Shown piece after piece: positions 9,861 to 19,240 of a stretch of DNA of 64,000 nucleotides. The stretch comes from Pseudomonas viridiflava. GTDB taxonomy: Bacteria; Pseudomonadota; Gammaproteobacteria; Pseudomonadales; Pseudomonadaceae. The translations under genes and the position numbers were made by a program. The stretch lies in NCBI RefSeq assembly GCF_900580865.1, contig NZ_UTBZ01000219.1, forward strand, positions 62,001 to 126,000. The letters are read 5' to 3'. Numbering within the stretch: position 1 is the stretch's first letter; every line of letters starts with the position of its first letter. Below the pieces are notes generated by a model, which saw only the letters and a list, made by a program, of their open reading frames with translations, was not told the DNA's origin and ran no database searches.

Positions 9861-11699
9861 TCAACCTTCAATCTGCCGCAACCGCTTGTAGAGGGTGTTG
9901 CGGCTAACTCCAAGTCGACGGGCCAAATGTGAAATATTCCCCCCTGAAGCCTTCAACTCCCGGTTCAACGCCTCAACATCATTCAAATCCAGCCCCAACG
10001 GCGCCGCACTCTCAACCGGCTCCATCTCCAGATCCACAAAAAAATCATCCGGCAAATGCTCAAGCCTCACCGGCTGCTCCTCAGCCATCGCCAACGCCAC
10101 CTGCATCACGCTACTCACCTGACGCAAATTCCCCGGCCAAGGATGACGGCTGAACAACTCCAGCACCTCCTGACTCAACCCCGCCCATTGCGTCGGCTCA
10201 CGATGCTGCTCCCACAACCGTTTAAACAACGCCTCTTTATCACTGCGCTCGCGCAATGGCGGCAGCTCCAGCGTCAGCCCGCCAATGCGGTAGTACAAAT
10301 CCTCACGAAACCGCCCCAATTGCACTTGTTCACGCAGAGATCGGTTAGTCGCCGAGATAATCCGCAAGTCCACCGGGAACAACTCGCTGCTACCCACCGG
10401 TTGCACACAACGCTCCTGCAACACCCGCAGCAACCGCGCCTGCGTCGGCAGCGGCATATCGCCGATTTCATCGAGGAACAGCGTGCCTTTATCCGCCTTG
10501 CGAATCAGCCCTATGCTGCCTTTCTGATTGGCGCCGGTGAACGCGCCTTTCTCGTAACCGAACAGTTCCGACTCGACCAGTTCTGCGGGGATCGCCGCGC
10601 AGTTGACGGCGATAAACGCCTGTTTGCTGCGCGAGCTGGCCTGATGCAGGGCTTTGACGAAAACTTCCTTGCCGACCCCGGTTTCGCCATGGATCAGCAG
10701 CGGAATGTCTTTCTCCAGCAACCGCTCAGCCTGACGTACGGCTTTTTCCACGCGACTGTCGCCGAAGTGCAGGGTGTTGAGGCTGATCGCGGTGGGCGCG
10801 GCGGTTTTGGTTTCAGCAGCAAAAACGCGCGGCTGAACCGACGCCTGCTTCGGCCGCTTCAACAAGCACTGAAAACGGTTGCGCCCGGAGGTCTGCAAGG
10901 CAAACGGCAAGCCGTCCGGCTGGTTGATCAATTCCAGCAGCGACACCTTGAACAGGCTTTCAACGCTGACCCGCGACAAACGCACGCCGAGCAGATTGTC
11001 GGCGCGACGATTGGCTGACAGCACCTGACCGCTCTCATCAAAGATCAACAACCCGGCCCACTGACTGTCGAGGTTGTTCAATCCGGTGTTGAAAGTCAGT
11101 TGAAAATGCTGGCCATGGAACAGGTTGAGAATCAGCCGGTTCTCCACGGTCTGGCTCATCATCTTGACCATGCCCAGCGTGTGTGAGGGCGGCAGATAGC
11201 TGTCGCTGGACACATCAAGCACCGCAATGACCTTGCGCTCGGCATCGAAAATCGGCGCGGCGGAACCGGTCATGAAGCGGTTGGCTTTCAGAAAGTGTTC
11301 ATCGTGTTCGATATGAACAGCCTGCTCGCAGGCCAGCGCCGTGCCGATCGCATTGGTGCCGCTGCAGCGCTCCATCCAGCTTGCCCCGGCTTGAAAGCCC
11401 CGGGCCAGATTCGGCTCGATAAAGCGTTGCGTTCCCCACGAGGTCAGGACTTGGCCCTGATTGTCGGCGAGCATGATCAGGCAGTTGGAGTTGCTAAGGA
11501 TGTTTTCGTAATAGGGCAGGACTTCCTGGTGCGTGGTTTGCACCAGCGAATGATGGCTGTCGAGCAACCGCGCGATGGCGGCGGCAGGCAGTTGATCGAA
11601 GGCTGGCGTGCTTTGGTGGTCGAGACCGAACGCGCGGCAACGTTGCCAGGAAGTCTGGACGATCGCGTCGTGGGACAGCGGCGGGGCAGGTGCGGCCAT
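9861..11699 (-). CDS. AcoR-type sigma-54-dependent activator
   Basis: Enhancer-binding protein that activates sigma-54 promoters in response to a small molecule. The 612 residues form a GAF-like sensor (RCSGTNAIGTAL near residue 112 is typical of AcoR), a PAS-like middle segment, an AAA+ domain with Walker A GETGVGKE, the sigma-54-contacting loop GAFTGA, Walker B GTLFLDEIGDMP, and a Fis-type C-terminal helix-turn-helix (GNISHLARRLGVSRNTLYKRL). It is divergent from the ABC operon at 12083, which has a -24/-12 promoter, so that operon is the likely target. Inducer unknown; AcoR relatives respond to acetoin or small alcohols. Confidence 0.88.
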   Translation of the reverse strand: MAAPAPPLSHDAIVQTSWQRCRAFGLDHQSTPAFDQLPAAAIARLLDSHHSLVQTTHQEVLPYYENILSNSNCLIMLADNQGQVLTSWGTQRFIEPNLARGFQAGASWMERCSGTNAIGTALACEQAVHIEHDEHFLKANRFMTGSAAPIFDAERKVIAVLDVSSDSYLPPSHTLGMVKMMSQTVENRLILNLFHGQHFQLTFNTGLNNLDSQWAGLLIFDESGQVLSANRRADNLLGVRLSRVSVESLFKVSLLELINQPDGLPFALQTSGRNRFQCLLKRPKQASVQPRVFAAETKTAAPTAISLNTLHFGDSRVEKAVRQAERLLEKDIPLLIHGETGVGKEVFVKALHQASSRSKQAFIAVNCAAIPAELVESELFGYEKGAFTGANQKGSIGLIRKADKGTLFLDEIGDMPLPTQARLLRVLQERCVQPVGSSELFPVDLRIISATNRSLREQVQLGRFREDLYYRIGGLTLELPPLRERSDKEALFKRLWEQHREPTQWAGLSQEVLELFSRHPWPGNLRQVSSVMQVALAMAEEQPVRLEHLPDDFFVDLEMEPVESAAPLGLDLNDVEALNRELKASGGNISHLARRLGVSRNTLYKRLRQIEG

Positions 11700-11772
11700 G
11701 GCAGTGGGCCTCTGATGCAGCGATTTTTATTGTTGTTATGAACCCGAATCCTCAATACAACACAAATCCACA

Positions 11773-11861
11773 TGTGGGAGCGAGCCTGCTCGCGAAAGCG
11801 GTCTATCAGACACAATTGCATCGACTGACACACCGCTTTCGCGAGCAGGCTCGCTCCCACA
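11773..11861. repeat. REP doublet (REPIN)
   Basis: Inverted REP copies (TGTGGGAGCGAGCCTGCTCG ... CGAGCAGGCTCGCTCCCACA) with a roughly 35-base middle. It lies in the intergenic region just upstream of the activator start and before the presumed enhancer sites. Confidence 0.85.
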
Positions 11862-11910
11862 GGGGATCTCTATCGCATTCAAGATCGGGCAAAAAGCGTT
11901 CATAGAGTGT

Positions 11911-11968
11911 TGTTCACTATTGTTCATTGTCAATCGCCCGACTGTTCAAATGTGTTCAGCAATGAACG
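11911..11968. promoter_or_regulatory. Candidate enhancer sites for the AcoR-type activator
   Basis: Four TGTTCA hexamers occur within 58 bases: 11911, 11921, 11943 and 11953. The last forms an imperfect palindrome TGTTCA-GCAA-TGAACG. They sit 55-112 bases upstream of the -24 element at 12023, a normal distance for bacterial enhancers. Assignment to the neighbouring activator is inference. Confidence 0.5.
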
Positions 11969-12022
11969 CTCAATCCCCACGCATTCAACGATTTTCACGA
12001 CAAATCAATCACTTGCCATTTC

Positions 12023-12038
12023 TGGCACGAAACTCGCT
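12023..12038 (+). promoter_or_regulatory. Sigma-54 (-24/-12) promoter of the ABC operon
   Basis: TGGCACGAAACTCGCT matches TGGCACG-N4-TTGC(A/T) with one mismatch; the GG and GC pairs are separated by the obligatory 10 bases. It lies 45 bases upstream of the first ATG of the operon and faces it, next to a gene for a sigma-54 activator. Confidence 0.8.
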
Positions 12039-12082
12039 CCCGTGCACAGGTCGCTTGACTCCAATAATAAAAAGGCCGAGCC

Positions 12083-13177
12083 ATGTCACTCACCCTGGAG
12101 CACGTCAGCCGTACCGTCGAGGGCCAGATCTGGATCGACGATGCGTGCCTGAAATTCGAACCCGGTTCTTTCAACGTTTTGCTCGGCCGCACGCTGTCCG
12201 GCAAAACCAGCCTCATGCGTTTAATGGCCGGGCTCGATAAGCCCGACAGCGGTCGCATCCTGATGAACGGTGTCGACGTCACCCAGCGCCCGGTGCGGCT
12301 GCGCAACGTGTCGATGGTCTATCAGCAGTTCATCAATTACCCGACCATGACCGTGTTCGAGAACATCGCCTCGCCGCTGCGTCAGGCCGGTGTGTCGAAA
12401 GAGATCATCCACAGCAAAGTGCAGGAAACCGCGAAGATGCTGCGCATCGAGAAGTTTCTGCAGCGCTATCCGCTGGAGCTGTCCGGCGGTCAACAGCAAC
12501 GCACGGCCATGGCCCGCGCACTGGTCAAGGATGCCGAGCTGATCCTGTTCGATGAGCCGCTGGTCAACCTCGATTACAAACTGCGCGAAGAGCTGCGCCA
12601 GGAAATGCGCGAGCTGTTCAAGGCGCGCCACACCATTGCGATTTACGCCACCACCGAGCCCAACGAGGCGCTGGCACTCGGCGGCACCACGACCATTCTT
12701 CACGAAGGCCGGGTGATTCAGAGCGGCCCGTCGACTTCGGTGTATCACCAGCCGCAAACCGTGCTCGCCGCCGAATTGTTCTCCGAACCGCCGATCAACC
12801 TGATGCCCGGGCGCATCGCCGGCAATGAAGTCAGCTTCGCCAACTTTGTGCACTTCCCGTTGAACGTCGATCTGCGCCCGGTGGGCGAGGGCGAGTTCCG
12901 TTTTGGCGTGCGTCCCAGCCACATCTCGCTGGTGCCGAGCAACGATGACGATCTGGAATTGGCAGTGACCGTCGAAGTCGCCGAGATCAGCGGTTCGGAA
13001 ACCTTCCTTCATGTGCGCAACGAGCATTTCCTGCTGGTGCTGCACCTGCCCGGCGTTCACGAATACGACGTCGATGCGCCGATCCGCATTTACATCCCGA
13101 CCCACAAACTGTTCGTTTTCGATGCGCAGGGCCGTCTGGTGCAAGCACCGGGCCGGCGTGTCGCGAGGGTTGCCTGA
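12083..13177 (+). CDS. glpS: ABC importer ATPase 1 (GlpS-like)
   Basis: First of two different ATPases in a carbohydrate/polyol-type ABC importer operon resembling rhizobial glpSTPQUV (glycerol uptake). 364 residues: Walker A GRTLSGKT (about residue 37), signature LSGGQQQR, Walker B LILFDEPL, and a C-terminal regulatory beta-barrel as in MalK/UgpC-type proteins. The H-loop position reads ATTEPNEA where family members have VTHDQ-EA, so the catalytic His is replaced by Thr. Its start is 45 bases downstream of the sigma-54 promoter. The stop overlaps the next start by one base (TGATG). The glycerol assignment is by resemblance only. Confidence 0.82.
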   Translation: MSLTLEHVSRTVEGQIWIDDACLKFEPGSFNVLLGRTLSGKTSLMRLMAGLDKPDSGRILMNGVDVTQRPVRLRNVSMVYQQFINYPTMTVFENIASPLRQAGVSKEIIHSKVQETAKMLRIEKFLQRYPLELSGGQQQRTAMARALVKDAELILFDEPLVNLDYKLREELRQEMRELFKARHTIAIYATTEPNEALALGGTTTILHEGRVIQSGPSTSVYHQPQTVLAAELFSEPPINLMPGRIAGNEVSFANFVHFPLNVDLRPVGEGEFRFGVRPSHISLVPSNDDDLELAVTVEVAEISGSETFLHVRNEHFLLVLHLPGVHEYDVDAPIRIYIPTHKLFVFDAQGRLVQAPGRRVARVA

Positions 13178-14286
13178 TGGCCGAAATCCGTTTGCAGCAC
13201 CTCGCCCACAGCTACAGCAAAACCCCCAGCGGCGCGGAGGACTACGCGATCCGCGAGATGGATCACGTCTGGGAGCAGGGTGGTGCCTACGCCTTGCTCG
13301 GGCCGTCGGGTTGCGGCAAGTCGACCTTGCTCAACATCATTTCCGGCCTGCTCAGCCCCTCGCAGGGCCATGTGTTGTTCGACGGCAAAGCGGTCAACGA
13401 CCTGACGCCGGAGAAGCGCAACATCGCTCAGGTTTTCCAGTTTCCGGTGGTTTACGACACCATGACCGTGTTCGATAACCTCGCTTTCCCCCTGCGAAAT
13501 CAGGGCATGGCCGAGGCGAAAGTGCACAGCAAGGTGCAGGAAATTGCCGAAGTCCTCGACCTGCAAAACCTCCTGAGCAAGAAGGCGCGCAACCTCACCG
13601 CCGACGAAAAACAGAAAGTCTCGATGGGCCGTGGCCTAGTCCGTGACGATGTCTCGGCGATCCTCTTCGATGAACCGCTGACGGTGATCGACCCGCACCT
13701 GAAGTGGAAACTGCGGCGCAAGCTCAAGCAGATCCACGAGCAGTTCAACATCACCATGGTCTACGTTACCCACGATCAACTCGAGGCCTCGACCTTCGCC
13801 GACAAGATCGCGGTGATGTACGGCGGCCAGATCGTCCAGTTCGGCACGCCACGGGAATTGTTCGAGCGGCCGAGCCACACCTTTGTCGGCTATTTCATTG
13901 GCAGCCCCGGGATGAACCTGATCGACGTGCAGCCACAACCCGGTGGCGTCGGTTTCGCTTCGACGCACCTGCCGCTGTCCGACGCCATGCAGCGACATAT
14001 CGAACACGGCCAGTGGAAAAATCTGAAGGTCGGCATCCGCCCGGAGTTTATTCATGTGTGGGACGAGCCGTTTGATGACGCGATGCAGGCCAGGGTCGTA
14101 CATGTCGAAGACCTCGGCACCTACAAGATCATGACCCTCGACCTCGACGGCGCACCGTTGAAAGTACGCCTGGCCGAAGACAAACCGGTGCCGCAGGGCA
14201 CGGCGTACATCAGTTTTCCGGCGCAGTGGCTGATGGTCTATGCCGATGAGTTTCTGCTCGAAGCCGATGAAGAGGTGCAGCCATGA
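13177..14286 (+). CDS. glpT: ABC importer ATPase 2 (GlpT-like)
   Basis: Second ATPase of the importer, 369 residues. Walker A GPSGCGKST (about residue 45), Walker B ILFDEPL and H-loop YVTHDQLEAS are intact. The ABC signature is degenerate (LTADEKQKVSMGRGL in place of LSGGQ). Its losses complement those of its partner GlpS, so a heterodimer would hold one complete and one degenerate ATP site. C-terminal regulatory domain present. Overlaps the next gene by 4 bases (ATGA), indicating coupled translation. Confidence 0.85.
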   Translation: MAEIRLQHLAHSYSKTPSGAEDYAIREMDHVWEQGGAYALLGPSGCGKSTLLNIISGLLSPSQGHVLFDGKAVNDLTPEKRNIAQVFQFPVVYDTMTVFDNLAFPLRNQGMAEAKVHSKVQEIAEVLDLQNLLSKKARNLTADEKQKVSMGRGLVRDDVSAILFDEPLTVIDPHLKWKLRRKLKQIHEQFNITMVYVTHDQLEASTFADKIAVMYGGQIVQFGTPRELFERPSHTFVGYFIGSPGMNLIDVQPQPGGVGFASTHLPLSDAMQRHIEHGQWKNLKVGIRPEFIHVWDEPFDDAMQARVVHVEDLGTYKIMTLDLDGAPLKVRLAEDKPVPQGTAYISFPAQWLMVYADEFLLEADEEVQP

Positions 14287-15149
14287 ACAAGGTGCAGAAC
14301 AACAAGGCCTGGTGGCTGGTGTTGCCGGTGTTCCTGCTGGTGGCGTTCAGTGCGGTGATCCCGATGATGACCGTGGTCAACTATTCGGTGCAGGACATCT
14401 TCGACCAGTCCAGCCGCTACTTCGTCGGCGCCGACTGGTACAAACAAGTGCTGCTCGATCCGCGTTTGCACGACTCGCTGCTACGTCAGTTCATCTATTC
14501 GGCGTGTGTGTTGCTGATCGAAATTCCGCTGGGCATTGCCGTCGCCCTGACCATGCCGACCAAGGGTCGCTGGTCGTCGGTGGTGCTGATCATTCTGGCG
14601 ATTCCGCTGCTGATTCCATGGAACGTGGTCGGCACCATTTGGCAGATTTTCGGTCGCGCCGACATCGGTCTACTGGGTTCGAGCCTCAACGCGATGGGCA
14701 TCAGCTACAACTACGCGGCCAACACCATGGACGCCTGGGTGACGGTGCTGGTGATGGACGTCTGGCACTGGACTTCATTGGTGGCGCTGCTGTGTTTCTC
14801 CGGATTGCGCGCAATTCCCGACGTGTATTACCAGGCCGCGCGCATCGACCGCGCCTCGGCCTGGGCGGTGTTCAGGCACATTCAGTTGCCCAAGCTGAAG
14901 AGCGTGCTGCTGATCGCGGTGATGTTGCGGTTCATGGACAGTTTCATGATCTACACCGAGCCGTTCGTGCTCACCGGCGGCGGGCCGGGCAACGCCACGA
15001 CCTTCTTGAGTCAGACGTTGACCCAGATGGCCGTAGGGCAATTCGACCTCGGTCCGGCAGCGGCGTTTTCGCTGGTGTACTTCCTGATCATCCTGTTGGT
15101 GTCCTGGCTGTTCTACACCGCCATGACGCACTCCGACGCCAACCGCTGA
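14283..15149 (+). CDS. glpP: ABC importer permease 1 (GlpP-like)
   Basis: MalF/UgpA-type inner-membrane permease of 288 residues with about six membrane helices. The cytoplasmic EAA loop that docks the ATPases appears as YYQAARIDRASAWAVFRHIQLPKL (about residues 182-205). The start overlaps the ATPase stop as ATGA. In the GlpSTPQUV scheme it pairs with the following permease to form the channel. Confidence 0.85.
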   Translation: MNKVQNNKAWWLVLPVFLLVAFSAVIPMMTVVNYSVQDIFDQSSRYFVGADWYKQVLLDPRLHDSLLRQFIYSACVLLIEIPLGIAVALTMPTKGRWSSVVLIILAIPLLIPWNVVGTIWQIFGRADIGLLGSSLNAMGISYNYAANTMDAWVTVLVMDVWHWTSLVALLCFSGLRAIPDVYYQAARIDRASAWAVFRHIQLPKLKSVLLIAVMLRFMDSFMIYTEPFVLTGGGPGNATTFLSQTLTQMAVGQFDLGPAAAFSLVYFLIILLVSWLFYTAMTHSDANR

Positions 15150-15158
15150 GGCCCGGCC

Positions 15159-15959
<801 letters not shown>

Positions 15960-15966
15960 GGAACTG

Positions 15967-16242
15967 ATGATGGAATGGATGAGCTGGACTACACCTACCG
16001 CAGCATTCTTCATCGTCATCGGCCTGATTCTGGTCGGCATGACCACGTGGGAATTGCGTTCGCCGAGCATCCTGCGGCGAGGTTTTCTGCCGATTGCCAC
16101 CACCCGTGGCGATCGTTTGTTTATCGGTCTTCTCGGCAGCGCCTACCTGCATTTGCTGGTGATCGGCGCCACCGACTGGAGCATCTGGGTGGCGTCCGCG
16201 TTGTCCCTGGTGTGGCTGTTGGCTGTGATGCGTTGGGGCTAG
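15967..16242 (+). CDS. glpU: DUF2160-type small membrane protein (GlpU-like)
   Basis: A 91-residue protein with three hydrophobic stretches (about residues 7-24, 44-64, 68-86) and a short basic loop (RSPSILRRGF). I chose ATG 15967 because GAGGA lies 4 bases before it and just after the glpQ stop; the frame stays open upstream inside glpQ. DUF2160 proteins occur specifically in this kind of importer operon; their role is unknown. Confidence 0.8.
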   Translation: MMEWMSWTTPTAAFFIVIGLILVGMTTWELRSPSILRRGFLPIATTRGDRLFIGLLGSAYLHLLVIGATDWSIWVASALSLVWLLAVMRWG

Positions 16243-16289
16243 TCGAGTCGTTCGGCAACGCGGCTCCACAACTTAAACAGGAGGTCTCT

Positions 16290-18032
16290 ATGTTCGACAA
16301 AAACAATAAGCTGCGACATAGCATTTCATTGGCAGCCCTGCTGGCACTCAGCGGTTTGAGCGCCGCCGCGTGGGCCGATGCCTACGAAGACGCGGCGAAA
16401 AAATGGATCGGCAGTGAATTCAAACCGTCGACCCTGACGGCCGAGCAGCAACTCGAAGAATTGAAGTGGTTCATCAAGGCCGCCGAGCCGTTTCGCGGCA
16501 TGGACATCAAGGTCGTTTCCGAGACCCTGACCACCCACGAATACGAGTCGAAAGTGCTGGCCAAGGCGTTCAGCGAAATCACCGGGATCAAGCTCACCCA
16601 CGACCTGCTGCAAGAAGGCGACGTGGTCGAGAAAATGCAGACGGTGATGCAGTCGGACAAGAACATCTACGACGGCTGGGTCAACGACTCGGACCTGATC
16701 GGTACGCACTTTCGCTACGGCAAGACCGAATCAATCACCGACCTGATGGCCAACGAAGGCAAGAACTTCACCTCGCCGACGCTCGATATCAAGGACTTCA
16801 TCGGCATCTCGTTCACCACCGCGCCGGACGGCAAGATCTATCAACTGCCCGACCAGCAATTCGCCAACCTGTACTGGTTCCGCGCCGACTGGTTCGAGCG
16901 TGCCGATCTGAAAGCCAGGTTCAAGGAAAAGTACGGCTACGAATTGGGCGTGCCGGTGAACTGGTCAGCCTATGAGGACATCGCCAAATTCTTCAGCGAA
17001 GACGTCAAGGAAATCGACGGCAAACGCGTTTACGGGCACATGGACTACGGCAAGAAAGACCCGTCGCTGGGCTGGCGCTTCACCGATGCCTGGTTCTCCA
17101 TGGCCGGCGGCGGCGACAAGGGCATCCCGAATGGTTTGCCGGTGGACGAGTGGGGGATTCGTGTCGAGGACTGCCACCCGGTCGGCTCCAGCGTGACCCG
17201 TGGCGGCGACACCAATGGCCCGGCGGCAGTGTTCGCCACCACCAAGTATGTCGACTGGCTGAAGAAGTACGCGCCACCGGAAGCGGCGGGCATGACCTTC
17301 TCCGAGTCGGGGCCGGTGCCGTCGCAGGGCAACATCGCCCAGCAGATTTTCTGGTACACCGCGTTCACCGCCGACATGACTAAACCGGGCTTGCCGGTGG
17401 TCAACGCCGACGGCACGCCGAAATGGCGCATGGCACCGTCACCGCGCGGGCCGTATTGGGAAGAGGGCATGAAGCTCGGTTATCAGGACGTGGGTTCGTG
17501 GACCTTCATGAAGTCCACGCCTGAGAAACAGAAGCTTGCGGCGTGGCTGTACGCGCAGTTCGTAACCTCGAAAACCGTGTCGCTGAAGAAAACCATCGTC
17601 GGCCTGACGCCGATTCGCGAGTCGGACATCAACTCGCAGGCGATGACCGATCTGGCGCCGAAGCTCGGTGGTCTGGTCGAGTTCTACCGCAGCCCGGCCC
17701 GCGTGCAATGGACTCCGACCGGGACCAACGTGCCGGATTATCCGCGTCTGGCGCAATTGTGGTGGAGCCACATCGCCGAAGCAGCGAGCGGCGAGAAGAC
17801 CCCGCAACAGGCGCTGGACGGTTTGGCCAAGGATCAGGACGCGATCATGACGCGCCTCGAACGCTCCAAGGCTCAAGCCGTTTGTGCTCCGAAGATGAAC
17901 CCGGAGCGCGACGCGCAATACTGGTTTGATCAGCCGGGCGCACCGAAACCGAAACTGGCCAACGAGAAGCCGAAAGGCGAAACCGTGAGCTACAACGAAC
18001 TGCTGAAATCGTGGGCGGATGCTCGCAAGTGA
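16290..18032 (+). CDS. glpV: Periplasmic substrate-binding protein (GlpV-like)
   Basis: Solute receptor of the importer, 580 residues, large for the class but normal for the GlpV type. A Sec signal peptide (about residues 1-31, basic MFDKNNKLRHS then LAALLALSGLSAAAWA) precedes the mature start DAYEDAAKKW. ATG 16290 has AGGAGG at 16279-16284; the frame is open further upstream, but there it overlaps glpU and lacks a signal peptide. The extracellular-solute-binding type 1 fold is supported by the acidic and aromatic N-lobe and conserved operon position. Last gene before a strong terminator. Confidence 0.88.
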   Translation: MFDKNNKLRHSISLAALLALSGLSAAAWADAYEDAAKKWIGSEFKPSTLTAEQQLEELKWFIKAAEPFRGMDIKVVSETLTTHEYESKVLAKAFSEITGIKLTHDLLQEGDVVEKMQTVMQSDKNIYDGWVNDSDLIGTHFRYGKTESITDLMANEGKNFTSPTLDIKDFIGISFTTAPDGKIYQLPDQQFANLYWFRADWFERADLKARFKEKYGYELGVPVNWSAYEDIAKFFSEDVKEIDGKRVYGHMDYGKKDPSLGWRFTDAWFSMAGGGDKGIPNGLPVDEWGIRVEDCHPVGSSVTRGGDTNGPAAVFATTKYVDWLKKYAPPEAAGMTFSESGPVPSQGNIAQQIFWYTAFTADMTKPGLPVVNADGTPKWRMAPSPRGPYWEEGMKLGYQDVGSWTFMKSTPEKQKLAAWLYAQFVTSKTVSLKKTIVGLTPIRESDINSQAMTDLAPKLGGLVEFYRSPARVQWTPTGTNVPDYPRLAQLWWSHIAEAASGEKTPQQALDGLAKDQDAIMTRLERSKAQAVCAPKMNPERDAQYWFDQPGAPKPKLANEKPKGETVSYNELLKSWADARK

Positions 18033-18052
18033 TAGGGGAACTGTGAAAGGCG

Positions 18053-18080
18053 AACGGCACCGGAAGGTGCCGTTTTTTTT
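18053..18080 (+). terminator. Rho-independent terminator of the ABC operon
   Basis: ACGGCACC / GGTGCCGT stem (18054-18061 with 18066-18073), GGAA loop, followed by seven Ts. It starts 21 bases after the glpV stop. Confidence 0.9.
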
Positions 18081-18093
18081 GGCGTCTGATCTA

Positions 18094-18194
18094 CCGCAAT
18101 CGCGAGCAGGCTCACTCCCACAGAGGTTTGCGGCGTACACCGCATCTGTGAACGACACAAAAACCTGTAGGAGTGAGCCTGCTCGCGATAGCGG
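18094..18194. repeat. REP doublet (REPIN)
   Basis: Inverted REP copies (TCGCGAGCAGGCTCACTCCC ... GGAGTGAGCCTGCTCGCGA), with matching compensatory changes (CACTCC and GGAGTG) in both arms compared with the 1328 copy. It lies between glpV and vapC. Confidence 0.8.
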
Positions 18195-18266
18195 TGTGTC
18201 AGACGAAAAATATATCGACTGACCCGCCGCCAGCATTGATGTATGCCGGTACTGGATGTGTCTTGA

Positions 18267-18644
18267 TCAGACCAGAACAGCCAGATCGGTGTACCGAGCA
18301 ACCAAAGAATCAGCCGTGAGCAACTTCATTGGTTCAGTCATTGCTGTGGCCACGATAATGCGGTCAAACGGATCTCGATGATGGTGCTCAAGATCCTTCA
18401 CGGCGATGGCGTGCTCTGCAGTCACTGGCAGTTCGATAAAACCACTGTCGAGACAATATTGGCGGACTTCTTCCAAATCAACATTCAGCTTGCCGAGCCC
18501 GACCTTGATCGCCATTTCCCAGAAAGTGGCGGCACTGATGTAGATTTCGGCGGCGTTATCAATCAGTTTTCTGGCCTTGCCGGACAGTCTGGCGTCATCA
18601 CTGAGCGTCCAGAGCAAAATGTGCGTGTCGAGCAGAAGCCTCAT
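18267..18644 (-). CDS. vapC: VapC-type PIN-domain toxin
   Basis: Probable ribonuclease toxin of a type II pair, 125 residues. PIN-domain acidic residues are visible: LLLDTHILLW (first Asp), EMAIKVGLGKL (Glu), HHRDPFDRIIVATA (two Asp in the catalytic pocket). The start overlaps the antitoxin stop by 4 bases (18641-18644), the usual arrangement for coupled synthesis. RNA target unknown. Confidence 0.9.
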   Translation of the reverse strand: MRLLLDTHILLWTLSDDARLSGKARKLIDNAAEIYISAATFWEMAIKVGLGKLNVDLEEVRQYCLDSGFIELPVTAEHAIAVKDLEHHHRDPFDRIIVATAMTEPMKLLTADSLVARYTDLAVLV

Positions 18645-18880
18645 GCTTGAGTGCCCTCAAATGCATCAAGCATTTCATCGGGCAATGGTGAGTCGAAATC
18701 GTCGGGCAACACCAGTTTGCCTTTCATTGCGCCAATACGTTGAGCGCTGGGCTTTCCTAGGGGAACGAGGCGAGCCATCGCCCGGCCATGCTTGGCAATC
18801 GTGATGACTTGGCCCGCAGCGGCATCATCGACGAGTTTGGATAAATTGTTTTTGGCTTCAGCCAGCGGAACGATGATCAT
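18641..18880 (-). CDS. vapB: Phd/YefM-type antitoxin (VapB role)
   Basis: Antitoxin partner of the PIN toxin, 79 residues. The N-terminus MIIVPLAEAKNNLSKLVDDA matches the DNA-binding segment of Phd/YefM proteins; the acidic C-terminus (LPDDFDSPLPDEMLDAFEG) is the likely toxin-binding tail. The frame is open to an ATG at 18979, but I chose 18880: GGGTGAG lies just upstream, known relatives begin here, and a promoter with palindromic operator lies at 18894-18934, inside the longer reading. Confidence 0.88.
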   Translation of the reverse strand: MIIVPLAEAKNNLSKLVDDAAAGQVITIAKHGRAMARLVPLGKPSAQRIGAMKGKLVLPDDFDSPLPDEMLDAFEGTQA

Positions 18881-18893
18881 CAGCTCACCCCTG

Positions 18894-18934
18894 TATTCTG
18901 GACAAATATAGCCAGAATATTTCAACACTGCCAA
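18894..18934 (-). promoter_or_regulatory. vapBC promoter with palindromic operator
   Basis: On the minus strand, TTGGCA (18934-18929), an 18-base spacer and TATATT (18910-18905) form a promoter. A perfect 8-base inverted repeat TATTCTGG / CCAGAATA (18894-18901 and 18912-18919) flanks the -10 box. This is the expected layout for autorepression by an antitoxin-toxin complex. The predicted transcript starts a short distance before the chosen ATG. Confidence 0.65.
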
Positions 18935-19142
18935 ACCATAGACTTCTTCAGCCCATTCGCAAACGATATCCCTGTTCATTTTTAACCTCTCGTCGGTATT
19001 CCATCTGCCAAGGCCTCCACCATAGAGCTATCTATTCAAAACTGGCTGTAGGACAAAACGGAGGTTGCGGCGAGAGCTTTCGGTGTTTGTGTGGGGATGG
19101 AGAAAATCGGTAAAAAATCGTACAAAAATATCGACTGACCCA

Positions 19143-19240
19143 CCGCCATCGCGAGCAAGCTCGCTCCCACAGGTTTCAGTGGTGTTCACAAAACCTGAGT
19201 ACCCCGCAGATCACTGTGGGAGCTTGCCTGCAAGCGAAGG
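19143..19240. repeat. REP pair reaching into the sensor-kinase 3' end
   Basis: One arm GCGAGCAAGCTCGCTCCCAC and a divergent opposite arm CTGTGGGAGCTTGCCTGCAAG (19214-19234). The second arm is translated: the last codons and stop of the sensor kinase on the minus strand lie inside it. Confidence 0.75.

Noticed and set aside
15975..16289. N-terminal extension of the substrate-binding protein
   Set aside because: It overlaps glpU, and the signal peptide and AGGAGG site place the start at 16290.
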